Assembly (NCBI RefSeq): GCF_052857255.1
Contig: NC_135497.1
Coordinates: 185,081,097 to 185,145,096 of the forward strand
DNA length: 64,000 nucleotides
Source: Amblyomma americanum
Taxonomy: Eukaryota; Arthropoda; Arachnida; Ixodida; Ixodidae
Reading direction: 5' to 3'
The stretch's first letter is position 1, and the number at the start of each line of letters is the position of its first letter. Shown here one piece after another: positions 23,657-36,473 of the stretch. The position numbers were made by a program, and so were the translations under genes. The notes beneath the pieces were generated by a model. The model saw only the letters and a list, made by a program, of their open reading frames with translations, was not told where the DNA came from and ran no database searches.

Positions 23657-25483
23657 AACTATACGTCCGACGGACGGTTGTTTAACAACGCCATTCAAAT
23701 GTATCACAAAGACAGTATAGGTAATAAAAGGCACAGTGCTGCCTCCATGAACCAGGTGGAGACGTGGTCTCGAGAGGAAGACAGAGTGGTGCAGAGACAG
23801 GGAGGCTGTGTGCTAAAAGGCTGCGCACTGTACACAACGCCGTAAACAGCGCATTTTATGCGTATGGGGCAGCTCCGGTGTTAGCACTATTTTATGTTTG
23901 ATGCGTAGCGCGAATTAAGGTTCGTCGTAGTAAAGTACTTAATACCCCTTTCAGTGGAGTTGCACACGGCATTATATGCAGCTAAATAAAACAAAGTAAA
24001 TGTACTGTGTTGCACTGCCCGAGAGCTTCCTCGCCTTGTGCTCGCCGCGCTGTATAAGCTGGCAAGAACAGCTGGAAGTATACTGTGTCGCTGAAACACG
24101 TGCCAGAACACCAAAGCAAGCCCCTTGTTTGGTGCCGCCAAAGAGCAGCATAAAGGCACACAGCCTTGTCTTGTTTATTTCCTGAAAGCGACGCGCTGTC
24201 TTAAGCCTCGCACGCGCACCATGCTAAGAGGTCGCCAGTCCCATCCGAGGGAACGAGGCTTTCAGCGCGTTTCAACACCGCCATCGCATGAAGCCTGGCG
24301 AATGCCACTAGACAGAGCACTTCGAGCGCAAAGCAACGGTGCATCACGAGTGATATAAAGAAACGCCATAAAAGAAACGGTAAACAGGTGCTGTTTATGC
24401 GCTAGTCAGTACATCGTGTTTAGTACGTGCACTCAGGGTAGCACGGTTTTTTTGTAGATGTAAGCACCGCATCATTCCAGTTCCTGTATGTAAAACAACA
24501 CAGCAATGTGCGGTCCACTTGATAGCGATCAACGTTACAGCGTTGCTAAGATACATAGGTCAGCGTCATACGAAACAGGAACAATACAATCAAACTGCGA
24601 GCAGCCAAACGAAAAGATTTTGGTTGAGGGAGATTGAATTCTAGCCCACTTGATTTTCACTTCTATGACGCGGAGATCGCTACGTGGAAGTGTTTATGAA
24701 GCCCGTCTGCATTCCGTTTCGAGCAGCTAATATTTCTTTTTTATGTTCTTCTCTTTGTGTTACAGTTATTCTGTTCGAGTTTCATTTGACGCTGATAGTA
24801 CATAAACTAAAGACATCTACAACACGAAAAGAGAAACTTGTCAGTAGTACGGCTTAACCTTGCGTCCATCTGTTTCTCAGGGCTGTAATGTTCCCCAACC
24901 CGGCACAGCCCTGCGGGCAGCGTCGACTTGCCGCTGTGCGTTGTTGAAAGCGCTTTTGCGGTAGCTATATGTGCGCTGGGTTTGGACAGCACAAAACGCA
25001 GTTTATGGGATCGATTACCTTGTAATGCTGACGATGAGTTAGACTTTGTGTTCATCGAACAAGAGCGCAAGACTTTGGCCGGAAACATCTAGTAGAGAGC
25101 TTCACCGTACAGTGACAACGCTAAGTTGTAGTTTTTGCTCTAACTGCGACCGCGTTGACGATGCCCGTTGTTCAAGTAATGAACCGCCAACTCGGGCGTA
25201 CCTCGTGATCGGCCCGTGCCAGTCTTCAGACTCGTAGTTTCCTACGGACGCATAAAGTTTTCACCAACATCTTTTAGTCAGGTCTGAATACTACGAAACA
25301 TTTAAGCGAGTTGTTTGAGGGTACCGATACTACTTACTACGCTTACCTTGACTTTCGCACAGGGAAAAGGACACGAAAAATAAAAGTCTCAGTTCCCTCC
25401 AATAGATATTATACCTGCTGTAAATTAGGTGCAGTTTTTATAAGCACAGTATAGGGCAAGCTGTCGGGATAGTCGGTGCTGAT
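23657..25483. other. No recognisable feature
   Basis: About 1.8 kb with only short frames. No element end or domain is recognised. Confidence 0.35.
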
Positions 25484-26028
25484 TCATTGTGGTTGACAGC
25501 GCTTAGACACAAAAATAGGTGGCAGAAAAAGAAAAGACGACGGCACAGGCGCTGAACTTCAACTCTATTCCAGAACCGCCGAAACACTGCATATATACCC
25601 AAAACACAGGCGCCAACAGGCGGCGAATTTTATGCACTTGGTTTCAACAAGAAGTGATGTGACAAGTAGTGGCAAAACAACAAGAACTAGAAAAAAGTAT
25701 TTTGGTCACAACGTTCCACTATATCACATGTTAGCGGTTTTTTAAAAATGACTTGCTTACGAAAATTTTTGCTCTCACCTTGTTCTGGTTCTATCCTTCC
25801 CTGTTCTATCCCTTTTCTGTTTCTAGTTTTTGTTGTTTTACCACTACTTGTCGTATCACTTCTTTTTGGCACGAGTGCATAAAATTCGTCGCCTGTTGGC
25901 GCCTGCGTTTTGGGTATATATGCAGTGTTTCGGTGGTTCTGGAATAAAGTTGAAGTTCAGCGCCTGTGCCGTCGTATTTTTTTGTTTCTGTCACCTGTCC
26001 GTGTGTCTAAGCGCTGTCAACCACAATG
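25484..26028. mobile_element. Large inverted repeat resembling two head-to-head PLE pseudo-LTRs
   Basis: Arms 25484-25696 and 25812-26028 are reverse complements with scattered differences and are separated by about 115 bp. Each arm carries a TATATA motif followed about 29 bp later by AATAAA and then 'gaagttcagcgcctgtg' (plus-strand positions about 25914, 25943 and 25952 in the right arm). A related TATA, AATAAA and ttagttcagc order is seen on the minus strand at 39150-39260. Penelope-like elements have terminal pseudo-LTRs that can be inverted, which fits. No RT or endonuclease lies between the arms. Confidence 0.6.
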
Positions 26029-28433
26029 GAGCCCACTATGAATAATAGCGACTCCATGTTTTCCTAGCTGGGTGCTGCCACTATGTTCTGTGTACTGGGC
26101 TCGGAAGACGTATTGAAGTGGCTGTGGCTATGCAGTTGCATTTCGCCCGCCCTAAAGGGGTGGACAAAGACAGGTTCGCGACACACCTATTGGTCGCCAC
26201 TGCCTTTCAAAGAGTGTCACTCAATAAACCGTTCAATTCACGCAAGCGCCCCGCAGGTTCGCACCACATGCCATGACTTCCTACTTCGACTAAACTTCGT
26301 GTTTCCCCAACATCTCTTTAGTATGTTTCTTCAGAAGCGGGGACGTTGGGCTTCGCAAACACGGGACGTTGGGGTTTTTTCCCTAAATGAGGGATGTGCC
26401 GTCTGATTGTCGTAACATTAAATCAACCGACGAAGAGATGCAAGGTTGAAAGAGAATCTTGGGAAATGAGATGCACACCAGGAGTTAATTAAACGCGCCG
26501 CCGAGGCTTCCAACGTCGCAAGGACAAACAGCGGGAAAATTGCAGCACCCTTCAGGTTAATCCGCCAGTCTGTGGGCAGGAGCGTTCTTGGTCAAACCCG
26601 ATACAATCTCCGCCGTCATCCCATGACCATGCCGCCTAGACAAGAAAGTCATTGGGTCGCGCCGTGACCAACGCCTCTAGGTAAAGTTTGCATACAAAAA
26701 CTTGGCGTCATAATTCATGGAATGACTGATTTGCTAGGGGTGTCTTCAAGGGGTAGTTGGTGTTCCATGATGCAAATGGAGCGCAAAGCGTTAATGCGGC
26801 AATCTCATCGGCACTGTACGCTTTCAAAATGAAGTGCTTCGTGTTGTATACTCGGCACAATTTTGTGTTCTTTGTACTTAGCGCACAATCAGCCGGATAA
26901 TGAACCGATTTGCCCCGAAGGGAGACTGACAACTGTATACAACTTTTGTTTTGAATAAAGAATTGTTTCTATGCCTCTTTGCAGATATGGTGACGTTTAT
27001 CCAGCACCAAAAGACGCAGTTACTCTCGAGAAAATTGGATTAAAAATCTTCAGCCGCTCGATGAAAAATCGCGACGGCCATACCAAAAAGCAAAAAAGGA
27101 CTCCGTGATCACCGCACCAGAGGAATGGCGGTGTAGCGTAGCATCGGGAATCCGCGAAGAAAAAGATTAAAAATCTCGACGTACCGCAATCTGCTGCGAA
27201 AACGTCCGGATGTGGCGACATCTGTATTTCCTGCTTTGACCTTTTCTATCCTGCAAGTAGCGCCTTTTACGTCAGAATGTGGCAGCCTATTAAAGCCGGC
27301 CGACTTAAATTTGTCCTGATGTCTCTTTAAGAAAGTAGACAATAGGTGAACCCGGCCAGTACGTTGGGCGCTGCAATTGAATGTGTGCAACCATTATTGT
27401 GGTGGTATAGCCTTAATCTGGTGTCACCTCTGCACATGCACCCCTCCCGCAATTGCTCCCTTGGAAACGCTGAAGCTCTGCTCGTGCGTTGGCTTTTGCG
27501 ATACTTAAACATATACCGCCAAAAACCGCATTTGTGTTTGCAAACCGGTAATAATAGGGTTTCCGCCTTCAATAGGACGGCAAGACTACCTAAGCGTACA
27601 TCGGAACATTATGGCGCTGCCATCTCATATATTAGCGACATGCGTTTGAGCTTGCCTGTATACAACGACATGCGCGCGCAGAAATGAGGTTTGAATGGCG
27701 ACCTTGGGAAGTAAGCTGCAAAGGATGTTACTAAGTGCTCCTCGCAAAAAGTCAGTAAGAGAAACTTATTTTTTGTCCGTTCAGAAACTGTAGGGGGCCG
27801 CTTGGTGGCGGGCGTTACTGGTGTCTGATCACCACCTCGAGCCCTACTCCAATAACAAATGCTTTAAAAAATTGTACTTGATTATTCTTAAGATATGCTG
27901 CTGTCACATAAGATGATTCCGATTCAAGACGACACATTGGCGTTCCTTTTTCTCTGCAGCTTACGAGGAACATTCTAGCAGATTAAGGCGGGAAATGGCA
28001 CAATCTCAGAGTGCTGGTCTCCTTTCTCAGACGTTTCCTTTGAAGGTCAAAACTGATTCCTGCATTTGCTAGTCCTAAAAAGACCGCCGGGGCATTCGTC
28101 CGATGTTCGGCTATGCTTAACGCTTAGTGGCGGCCACTCAATTGCAGTTGTCATCAAACTTTCAGCCTCTTAGCGACGTTCACGATAGCGTGAGCCGCAC
28201 TAGATCAAACTATTCCTCCGGTACATGGCTACACCAATGGTGGTACATATGTGACGGGTACAGCAAAATAGAGCTGAAAGGACCTGGCCCCAGGCAAACA
28301 GCGGAGTTGTCCTTGCCTTCAACAACACGAACAGGTGCAGTCATATTGCGGAACCCAAAAATCCGGCAGTTGTTCGCCTGAGAAAAAGATGGGCGTCGAG
28401 CCGAGTTCGCTGTCTGGTGCGTGCTGTAACCCT
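26029..28433. other. No recognisable feature
   Basis: About 2.4 kb with short frames and no supported repeat or domain. Confidence 0.3.
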
Positions 28434-30020
28434 TGTAACGTATGAAGGTAAGTCTGTAAAGGTTACAAGCAGTAGTGACCTCTAAAATGAACGTTACAGC
28501 GAGAGTCGTTTTAATGTTATGATTATTCTTGGTCGGTGTAAAGATACCCGGCGAAAGACGGGTGATTTATACGTTATTTCAGAAGAAGCTGCCGTGCAAC
28601 TCTTGCAGAAAGCTTGTTTTCGCGGCTGTGTAAATTACAAAGTGATGAGCAACGTTTACGGTAACTTATAAACGGCTCGGTGACCCCACTGCCTTGAAAA
28701 AAAAATGACGAAATTTCTTTTCTTTCCAAGGCCACCCACGTCCGAAGCGGCGACTCTGTTCCCAGCATGCAGTGCGATGTGAAGCAGACGGGGAAGGAGC
28801 TTGAAGGAGCCGGTCTGCTGCTCTCCGGCTCTCGCTATGTTAGACGCTTCGCGCTTGCCCTGTGCCAGGAGCGCAAGGATTCTTTGCTCTGACGTCGTAC
28901 CATCCAACGTGTCCAGCGTCTGTGTTACCCCGTTCTGTTACCGCTCTTTAGCAAATGTGTGTGCGCGGCTCCGACGCAGCAATGCGTGATTCGTGCTACG
29001 TTGCCGAAGTGCCCGTCGTGCGCCAGAAGAATTCGCGGCCCAGGATTCATTCCAACAGGGCGACGTCGATGAGTAACGCCTGTTCATGTGTTGAGTTGCA
29101 ATCACACATTCAGAAGACAGAGCTGAGATTTTCGCGTTTTTAAAATTCCGGTTACCTCGCGGCAAGTTTTTGGGCTGATATCGCTGTCCATGCATGCTGG
29201 TTTAAAAAAAAATTACGGGGCGCCTAAGAAATTGTTATGATGTGTAAATGCTAGAGCAACATTAACTGACTCACTCAAGTGCGCATTGAGCGGGCGGCGA
29301 CGTTCACGTACAAATTGAGGCAGTTATGTACCTTTCCTTCCCTCAAAACCAGCGGAAAGTTTAGACTCCGTTTATTTTGAGCATAAGAAAGGCGCATGAC
29401 TGGCTCCCCTGGTCAATGAAAACCTCTCAATCGATGTCATCGTTTCGCGTGCCGCAATTCGGCAATGGGTTTCTGATGGCAGCGAGGTTTTCGCACTATG
29501 AGCTGAGTAACTTTCTCGGCTTAAAGCTCTGACTACGCTTACCCCACCGTTGAGAGTACAAAGCGATAGCATTAGAGACCCCTCCCACGCAAGTGCTCGT
29601 TCTCTTTCGACCAAGTTCTGCCTACACGCCCGTTTATGAGGAATTGGTCATTGTTTATTTCACAGTTTTCTTTTCGGTCAAAGTTGTGAATGCACTTGAA
29701 CGTAATTAAGTTATTTTAAATGCCACCGGTCAAGGTGGGCCGGTTGTGATTACGTCATAAGGCCACGTGACCTCTTTCGACCAATCACCGCCGCCCACCG
29801 TGGTAGGTAGCCCACAATGATTTCGTGACACGGACTGACGGTCGCCGGATTTACTCAAGAACGGGACCTCTAATGTCATTGCATTAATACTTGTATGGTC
29901 TCGAGAACAACCCACCAGCCATCGACGACTATTGCTGCTTCTCATACGGCTTATTTGCATGTCGTCACGAGTTACCTTGCACAGTTTTCCCAATGTGCAC
30001 AATATTATCGAGTAAGCGAA
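28434..30020 (+). repeat. Long unclassified repeat, copy B, first block
   Basis: It is collinear with 5054-6056 on the same strand about 23 kb away. It is longer because of an extra ~680 bp at 29205-29885. The minus strand keeps one frame open across a segment that is frameshifted in copy A (MDGTTSEQRILALLAQG then ARAGEQQTGSF), which could reflect a decayed coding region. No domain is recognised. Confidence 0.7.
29205..29885. other. Insertion inside long repeat copy B
   Basis: Copy A runs directly from 'tgcatgctgg' to 'actgtatggtc' with only ~50 bp between, while copy B has ~680 bp here. The insert contains a CACGTG E-box and 'cgaccaatcaccg' near 29765-29790. I found no convincing terminal repeats or duplicated target site, so the alternative is a deletion in copy A. 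Confidence 0.5.
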
Positions 30021-30403
30021 CGGCTTCGTCCTTTTATTTTTCTTGGCTTGCGTAAGTAGGCCAATGTAAAAGATTCATGTGTGCTGAGTGCGATTTGCTA
30101 AACGACTGCAGTTTCCAAGACCTAATTAAAACATTTAAGTTCACTGCGCAGTAAACTTTCCTTCTTTAACTCTATACTGACCTATCGTCACTGTACATTT
30201 TTTTCAGCGGTAACGATTATCAGCTAAAACTATACTTCAAATAATTCAGCATGAACTCTTGCTTATGTCTGCATTGATTTACAGCGATTAAATCAATATA
30301 TCTTCGTTTATGATTGTGGCTAGTCACACGTTTTAGGCTACAGAGAAAATTTTGTCTGGTTGCAGAACCGGGGGAGCAGTAGGACGAAGGTGGCGCGAAA
30401 TAC

Positions 30404-30404
<1 letters not shown>

Positions 30405-30484
<80 letters not shown>

Positions 30485-30499
30485 CAGTAGTAGTGGTAA

Positions 30500-30563
<64 letters not shown>
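30405..30563. repeat. (AGT)n trinucleotide array
   Basis: About 159 bp of AGT with a small interruption at about 30484-30500. It lies within long repeat copy B between the two blocks shared with copy A, which has no array at this point. Confidence 0.98.
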
Positions 30564-30564
<1 letters not shown>

Positions 30565-30659
30565 CCACTACTACACCAACGCGACTTCCAGGAACGTGCG
30601 GGATGCTTAACAGCTGTCACTGTAAATGTTGTGTTTCTGTAAATACTTTTACGCCATTA

Positions 30660-31072
30660 TCATCCTTGCGCTGGCTGCCGTTCATGAGGCCTTACGTTAT
30701 CGTGCCTTCTTCTTGGTGGTTCTGAAACGCGGAATGCGTACCGCGTTATGCTGCACGCTCAGTGCGCACTCAGCGCACACTCAGAGGGCATTAGAGAAGG
30801 TGACAGCGCTCACGGTTCCCGACTTACAAACCAAAATGTGTTAATCTATCATAACTCACCTCAACCTTATGTTCCAATCGCAATGTTAGCGTTGTTTTAG
30901 TTAGAGATTCAGTTTGCTGTATACCTTAGGCAAATACTGTATAGTGGATTGTTCTCTAATCATCTAAGTGTTATGAATGCAATGACGCGAAGGATGATAC
31001 CACCGATAAAAACTGACACACTTCGACAAATCGCTGAGAAATCCGTGAGCACTATCTCCTCAGTTTTATCCC
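30660..31072 (+). repeat. Long unclassified repeat, copy B, second block
   Basis: It is collinear with 6835-7245. Homology stops near 31072 after 'gtgagcactatctcctca'; sequence beyond is unrelated to the flank of copy A. Confidence 0.65.
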
Positions 31073-31321
31073 CTGGCCCTAACGTACTCTGCTGTGCCAA
31101 GAGCTATTGCGCGTCCAAAGCAACGAAAGTTCCTCCTGCAGCTGGCCGCATCCTGAAGCTGAAAAGAGCAGTAACAAGCGCGTGCGCGACCCATCTCGGC
31201 CCCGCGAGCGCCGGAGACACGCCGAGACCGAGGGGCAATATCGAGCGGCACCACGAAGTCTGTCCCCCGCCCGGCGCCCGGGACATATCTGACCTTGGTG
31301 GTTACGCGATCCGTCGCGGGC

Positions 31322-31790
31322 GGTAAAATATGAAGGATACAACATAAAAGCTGTGAATTATTCACAACCGACGGTAAAGGTTAAGATTACAGCGTAACCG
31401 GCAAGTCAAAATTGACGGTAAAAATAAATGATACAACGTGTAACCTGTAAATTGCTCCCAACCGACAGTATAATGAAGCAAGCCGCCACGGTGGCTGAGT
31501 GGTTATGGCGCTCGGCTGCTGGCCCGAAAGACGCGGGCTCGATCCCGGCCGTGGCGGTCGGATTTCGATGGAGGCAGAATTCTAGAGGCCTGTATGCGAT
31601 GTCAGTGCATGTTAAGGAACCCCAGGTGGTCGAAATTTCTGGAGCCCTCCACTAAGGCGTCCCTCATATCCTCAGTCGTTTTGGGACGATAAACCCCCAT
31701 AAACCAAACTAAAATGAAGTTTTCAGCGTAGCCTGTAAAAAGTATAGGGACACTGTAACTCTTAATAATGACGGTGCACAAACTTTTTGT
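31322..31790. repeat. ~50-bp minisatellite, about four diverged units, split by a SINE
   Basis: Units begin near 31322, 31373 and 31417, each starting ggtaaa and ending in a GAC triplet, with a shared core like 'gatacaac.t..aacctgta' and 'cccaaccgac' in the first and third. A fourth partial unit resumes after the SINE at 31482-31712. Confidence 0.55.
31482..31712 (+). mobile_element. Ruka-type tRNA-derived SINE
   Basis: The head runs gccgccacggtggctgagtg, the B box is 'ggctcgatccc', and the body has 'gatgtcagtgcatgttaagg', 'ccccaggtgg' and the end 'ccccataaaccaaac'. AATGAAG occurs just before (31472-31478) and after (31713-31719), a plausible short target duplication. The element interrupts a ~50-bp minisatellite unit. 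Confidence 0.88.
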
Positions 31791-31959
31791 GGCATGCACC
31801 TCAAGTAAGCGTTACCAGGATTAGGTTGCACCGCCACGAAACGAAAGTAATAGATTAACGCGATTCGTTGAGTGGTTCGGTTTGGTGGGAAAAATTTCTG
31901 TGCAGGGCGTGCAACTGTCTCTTTCGGAGAAGATCTTCGCTGCACTGCAAGGAGGGGGA

Positions 31960-32300
31960 GGGTAATTAAAGAGATCTTCGCGATCCGCTTCCGTGGAGCA
32001 TCACTGCGTACGCGCTGATTGGTCCCGACGGGGCAGGCGCGCAAGCAGTTGACGGGCAAGCGGCGCCATCTGGCGCCCTTAGGACGTTCCGCGCACGCGC
32101 AGTGGCGCGTAGAGGAAGCGGATCACGGTAGCGGACCGCGGATCACGCTATGCTAAAACTCTGGACCGCTGGCAGTGGGACGTAGGTGGCGTCGGCACGT
32201 GCGAGCGGCCAAAATTTCAGCTCGAATCCAACGCGGTGCGCCGACGCGACCATTTGCATTACCATAGTGGCGAATCAGCAACCATGAAGCGTAAGCTGGC
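31960..32300. promoter_or_regulatory. CpG-rich promoter-like block
   Basis: The block is markedly CpG rich, with an inverted CCAAT box (gctgattggtcc), the palindrome ggcgccatctggcgcc, and an inverted pair 'gatccgcttcc' / 'ggaagcggatc' 130 bp apart. A minus-strand frame at 32490-32789 downstream has no assigned domain. It may be a CpG-island promoter or the 5' end of a transposon. Confidence 0.3.
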
Positions 32301-34919
32301 CGCGTCTGCTTGACGATACCTTCTATTTGTCGGGTAAGACCCGCTGGGATCTTCGTATTGGTAAAGTTGGTGCGTCAGTCGAATGTGCTCTACTACCGAG
32401 AGTGACAACCTCGCATGCGCATGATTCCAAGTGCCATCACGCTTGTGGGTGGAATACCTGCTTCGGCATTCACCGCGTGATATCTGCCATTACCAGGCAC
32501 GATACAGCGTGTCCAGCCAGATAGATGAGTGGAATTCGCCTTCAAAGTTCGCACTGGTCGGTTCCATACTTGGTCGCTGTTTCTGACGCATAGCCATCAA
32601 GACGTCGTTGCCGTCCATGAGATCCTCCTGGCCGCTAACCGTCGGCACGCAGCCACGCGGATCGTTGCTGTGGAGCGCTTGCTGCATGGCGCCGGTGGAA
32701 GCGTCGCTGAGACCTGCCTCTCTCGCTCCCAGAACCGTCCTGCATGATGTGTTCGCCAAGAGCGCAGGCCTTCTGGTCGTCCATTCCACTAGTAACGTGC
32801 ATTGAAACGTTCCTTTAGGTTGACAGATTTGAATTAAATGTTAAAGGCGGAGGAAAAGGTCAGAAGTTTGTATTATTCGGCTCGAGGAGCCTGGGAAATC
32901 CGAACTTTTTTTCTTCTTTTTCTGCAGTGGCGGCCTTGGCTAAACACAGTTTCCTACTACTTTCTTCATTACATCGCACGCAGAACAAGCCTTTTATATT
33001 TATACGCCTGCCGTGCGGCTCACACGCTCTGGTGGCGGCGGCGCTTCTCGATGTTCTTAGAATGAACGAGTGCCGGGAGTTTCGAGACTTCAGAACGTGT
33101 TGGGGAGCCCCAAATCTCCCAAAGAAGTGCCGGAACCCAACGTTCTCGGCGCCGCTCGTGCACCTGGAGATGCGGGCTCTGTGCCTACATGCGTTGGAAA
33201 AGACATTCGTATGCAAATACATGTTGTGTGCGCCTGTCTCCCAGCCCACACGCTTGCTTCGAATCGACCTCCGTGTGGCTTTGATGCCAGCACAGCAGTC
33301 GGTACTGCATTTTCAACACGCTGCGCGCTTGCGTAGCTGGCGTCGTCTGCTTCCCAGTTCGGCTGATGGTGGCAAAGGGAGAGCTGCGAACGGATGCTTG
33401 CGTGGCGTATACGAGCGGAATTTCTTTGCGATTCAAATTAAGCCCTAGTTACTTTCCCGAAGTCTTTGTTCGCCCTGTGTGCAGTGCAGGCGCACAGGTA
33501 CATTAAAAACAACATGCTAGTGACAGCGATAGGGGCAAACCGTCTTTAAAATGCAATCATTTCGCGGTTATCGCTGTTTAGTTTTAGTACACGCGCGACT
33601 TTACGATGGTTAAGTATTGCTTAGTGGCAGTCACCAAGATATTTAACGGTGGCCTCTGGAGCGAATAGCATGCCGCACTTTTGAAAGTGTGTGCGCATCC
33701 GATTCTTGCAGATGCGGCGTATTTTAATCTCTTGCCTCTATTGGCGAGTGTCACTTTCACAAGGACAGTCTTATGAAGGCGTCGCCATGGTAGATTGTCG
33801 CGACCGAAATCTCTCACGTTTAATTCCAAGCAAGGATCAAGACGAAAGCATTGCTTGAGGAAATATCCCCTGTAGTGGATGATTACATTACAACTCGCTT
33901 TGAGCAACGGTAGTTTAACACCAGGGTCAATTGTTTACTTGGCTCACAATGGCCACATGTTCAGACACACTGCAACCAAACCCGTAATGCGCAGTTTGTT
34001 TGCCGGAACTGAAATTAACTACCATAGTATGCCAACCACCGCTCTTGAGAAATCAAATTTAGGAAGGACAATTGGGAACTACAAAAGTTTATATCAATAT
34101 ATAAGGCGTCAATCAGAGAAAGGCAGAACGTTGAAGCCCTTATGTACAGCCCTTGTCAAAGGTTAAAATCCCTATGGGGCTTCCTTTCAAGCCATGTAAT
34201 GGGGCTCCTGTAGCATCAAAGCCCTAGCATTCGGAGGGGAGAGGACCAGAGGTCTTATTATCTTGAAGTCATTAAGAACTCTGGAGATGCACAACAATCC
34301 ACACGCGTGGCTCAGAAGGAACCCCCGAGTACTTGATGGCTCTTTCTTGCGCTTACTCTTCTCGCGACAAGGTAATTTCGTTGGGTTTCCCAACACCGCG
34401 CAGTGTCGAAACGCGGGCAAGTGAGCTGGCCTGCTTCTCTGCAAAATCTCTTCCGGCGTTGTTGCTGTCAGCAGAAGGCCAGTGGAGATTATTCAATAGC
34501 GAACTTTCTCAAGCTGCCTGCCAGTGCCTCAGTGCCTTTACCGCGCTGCTGTATCGCCCCGTGCCGGCAGTGCAACACGCGCGGCTGCGAGCTGCGCTAA
34601 TTGGCTGTCACTGCTCTCAGATCTGGTTAAGTGCCCTTCATCAAAACGCACAATAACGTTTCGAGCGCAATCACAACTTGGTCTCGGCTTAAAATAAGTC
34701 TAGGCTGTTTACCTAAGTCTCAAGACTGGTATGTAACAAACGCTCTGGTGGATTACGTGCAGCCAGCTTCGAGTGCGCGATATGGCAGCACGGTGCGGGT
34801 ATGCGGGAAGCAGGGAAAGCCGCTGCATTAACGGATAGCCCTATTTATTAAGCACTCAAAGCGCGGACGTATTCAGATAATTAAGCTGTGGCTACATTTA
34901 ACGAGGCCTCTGCGACACT
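32301..34919. other. No recognisable feature; one 173-codon frame without ATG
   Basis: A plus-strand frame at 32927-33448 opens with GTG straight after a strong polypyrimidine tract and CAG (32900-32927), as a 3' splice acceptor would look. The translation has no known domain and the opposite strand is also partly open. An exon is possible but unsupported. Confidence 0.25.
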
Positions 34920-35260
34920 CTTTTGTTGAAGAAAATAAAGGAGAGGGCAGCGAGCCAAGGGAAAAGAGAGAGAGAGAATGAAGGAAACGCAGGGAGGTTA
35001 ACCAGATGTGAGGCTCCGGTTTGAAATTCACAAACGATCAATGGGAATGATGCGGCAGTGTATGTGTTAGCTAGAGTCCGCCTGGAATTCGCGTCTCCAG
35101 TACTCAGCTTCAGCTCTTAGACGACGCTCCCTGTCATCTTCAATCTCCGCTTGTCGCTTCCGACGGTTTGCTTACGATATCCCTGTCGGGCTGAATGGCT
35201 GGGTCTATCGCTGAACGAAGGGCCAGAATACATCATGGGTCCCCTCCCTGTCCATGTTTG
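34920..35260 (-). mobile_element. Probable 3' end of a minus-strand retroelement
   Basis: Reading the minus strand, a charged frame RQAEIEDDRERRLRAEAEYW continues to a stop near 35090. It is followed by 'ctggttaacctccctgcg', CT-rich sequence and an AATAAA-like 'tttattttc' tract. The 'ggttaacctccctgc' tail is familiar from tick retroelement 3' ends, but this rests on recollection. Confidence 0.35.
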
Positions 35261-36473
35261 TTGAAACCGGCATCGTTCACGGCGCACAAGTCCAACGCCT
35301 TCAGAAACAGGAGGAGAACTCTTAGTATAGGTCCAACTGCTTCAACTGCTTTGTGAAGGAAAACTTTAGAAGTGCGTGTTCTCTCACCTTCTCCACATCT
35401 TTGATTGGCCGCCGTACCTCCTCCTTTCCACGTGGCTCATCCCACCGATTCTGATTAGCCACTCTTCTTTACGCTCTCCTCCGCATCCTCTCCACATTCC
35501 ACTCCGAGGCCTCAGCCTTACACTACCGGACAGATTTTTAGAGGATGGCAGCAATAATAATAACGCATAAAAAATATTCTGCAAACTGCGTAAGATATTG
35601 TCTACCAAAATACCACCTGCGATACATTAGCGCTGTGGGCGAGGTCTTTCATCGACCTCAACCTACAATCTGTCCCAACATGCCTTATTTCCCAACATGC
35701 CTTAGAGCCGCACTTTTTTCTTCTATATTTTTCCCGGGTGCTGGCTTTGCACAAGTCAGTAACGATGTAGCGTTTTTGTGGCATCTGCACAGAATAATGC
35801 AACAGGTGGTGACAAGCTACAAACACTCTTATTCACTATTCCTAGCCGCTTTCGCTTTTGTTCCAGTATGATGACTTAAATCAGCGCACTCTTAAGAGAT
35901 GGTCATCTTCCGTGCCGTCCATGGCGTTAGAAATTCCGGCAGCCGAGCAGCGACGGTGATGGTGGAAGGCGGGAAAACAGCTAGCGCCATCCAGCAGCGC
36001 ATTGACGAAATGGGTCATGACAGTTTTGGTTTTCTTTTTTTTCCCCCGATTTCTGCTGCCCAAAATAAGGGCACGGGATTTACACGATGGCGTCTCACGC
36101 GAGTAAATATGGTAGAATTTGTCCTGTGATGCCAGTAACATCTACGCTATCGATTGTGAGGCCAGACCCAGCGTGTGGGTGCACCGCGGTAAGATTTTAT
36201 TCTTCAATCCAGACGTACACGTCAGAAAAATCAAAATTATTTAGATCCACGAGAAGACATTCCCTACAGCGTACAACCCATGCGTTTGCTCTTTTTGGTG
36301 CATGACAGCTTTAGTCGCTTATGTGCGATTAAACTCAGTCACAACAACATGTTTTGCTCTTTTACTTGGTGCCTCGGGCGTATAAGGTATACGATTGCGC
36401 AAAGTGTGCTCTGCGATGGTCTTTTATCGAGTGGACCCTTTATGATGTAAAGGGAGCTTTGAGAAGCTGATGG
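35261..36473. other. No recognisable feature
   Basis: About 1.2 kb of short overlapping frames. No repeat or domain is supported. Confidence 0.35.

Noticed and set aside
30333..30725. Poly-Ser, Val, Thr or Leu frames
   Set aside because: They are translations of the (AGT)n array.
32490..32789. Harbinger-type transposase on the minus strand
   Set aside because: A GEFHSSIWLDTLYR stretch loosely recalls Harbinger N-terminal regions, but no DDE motifs or terminal repeats support it.
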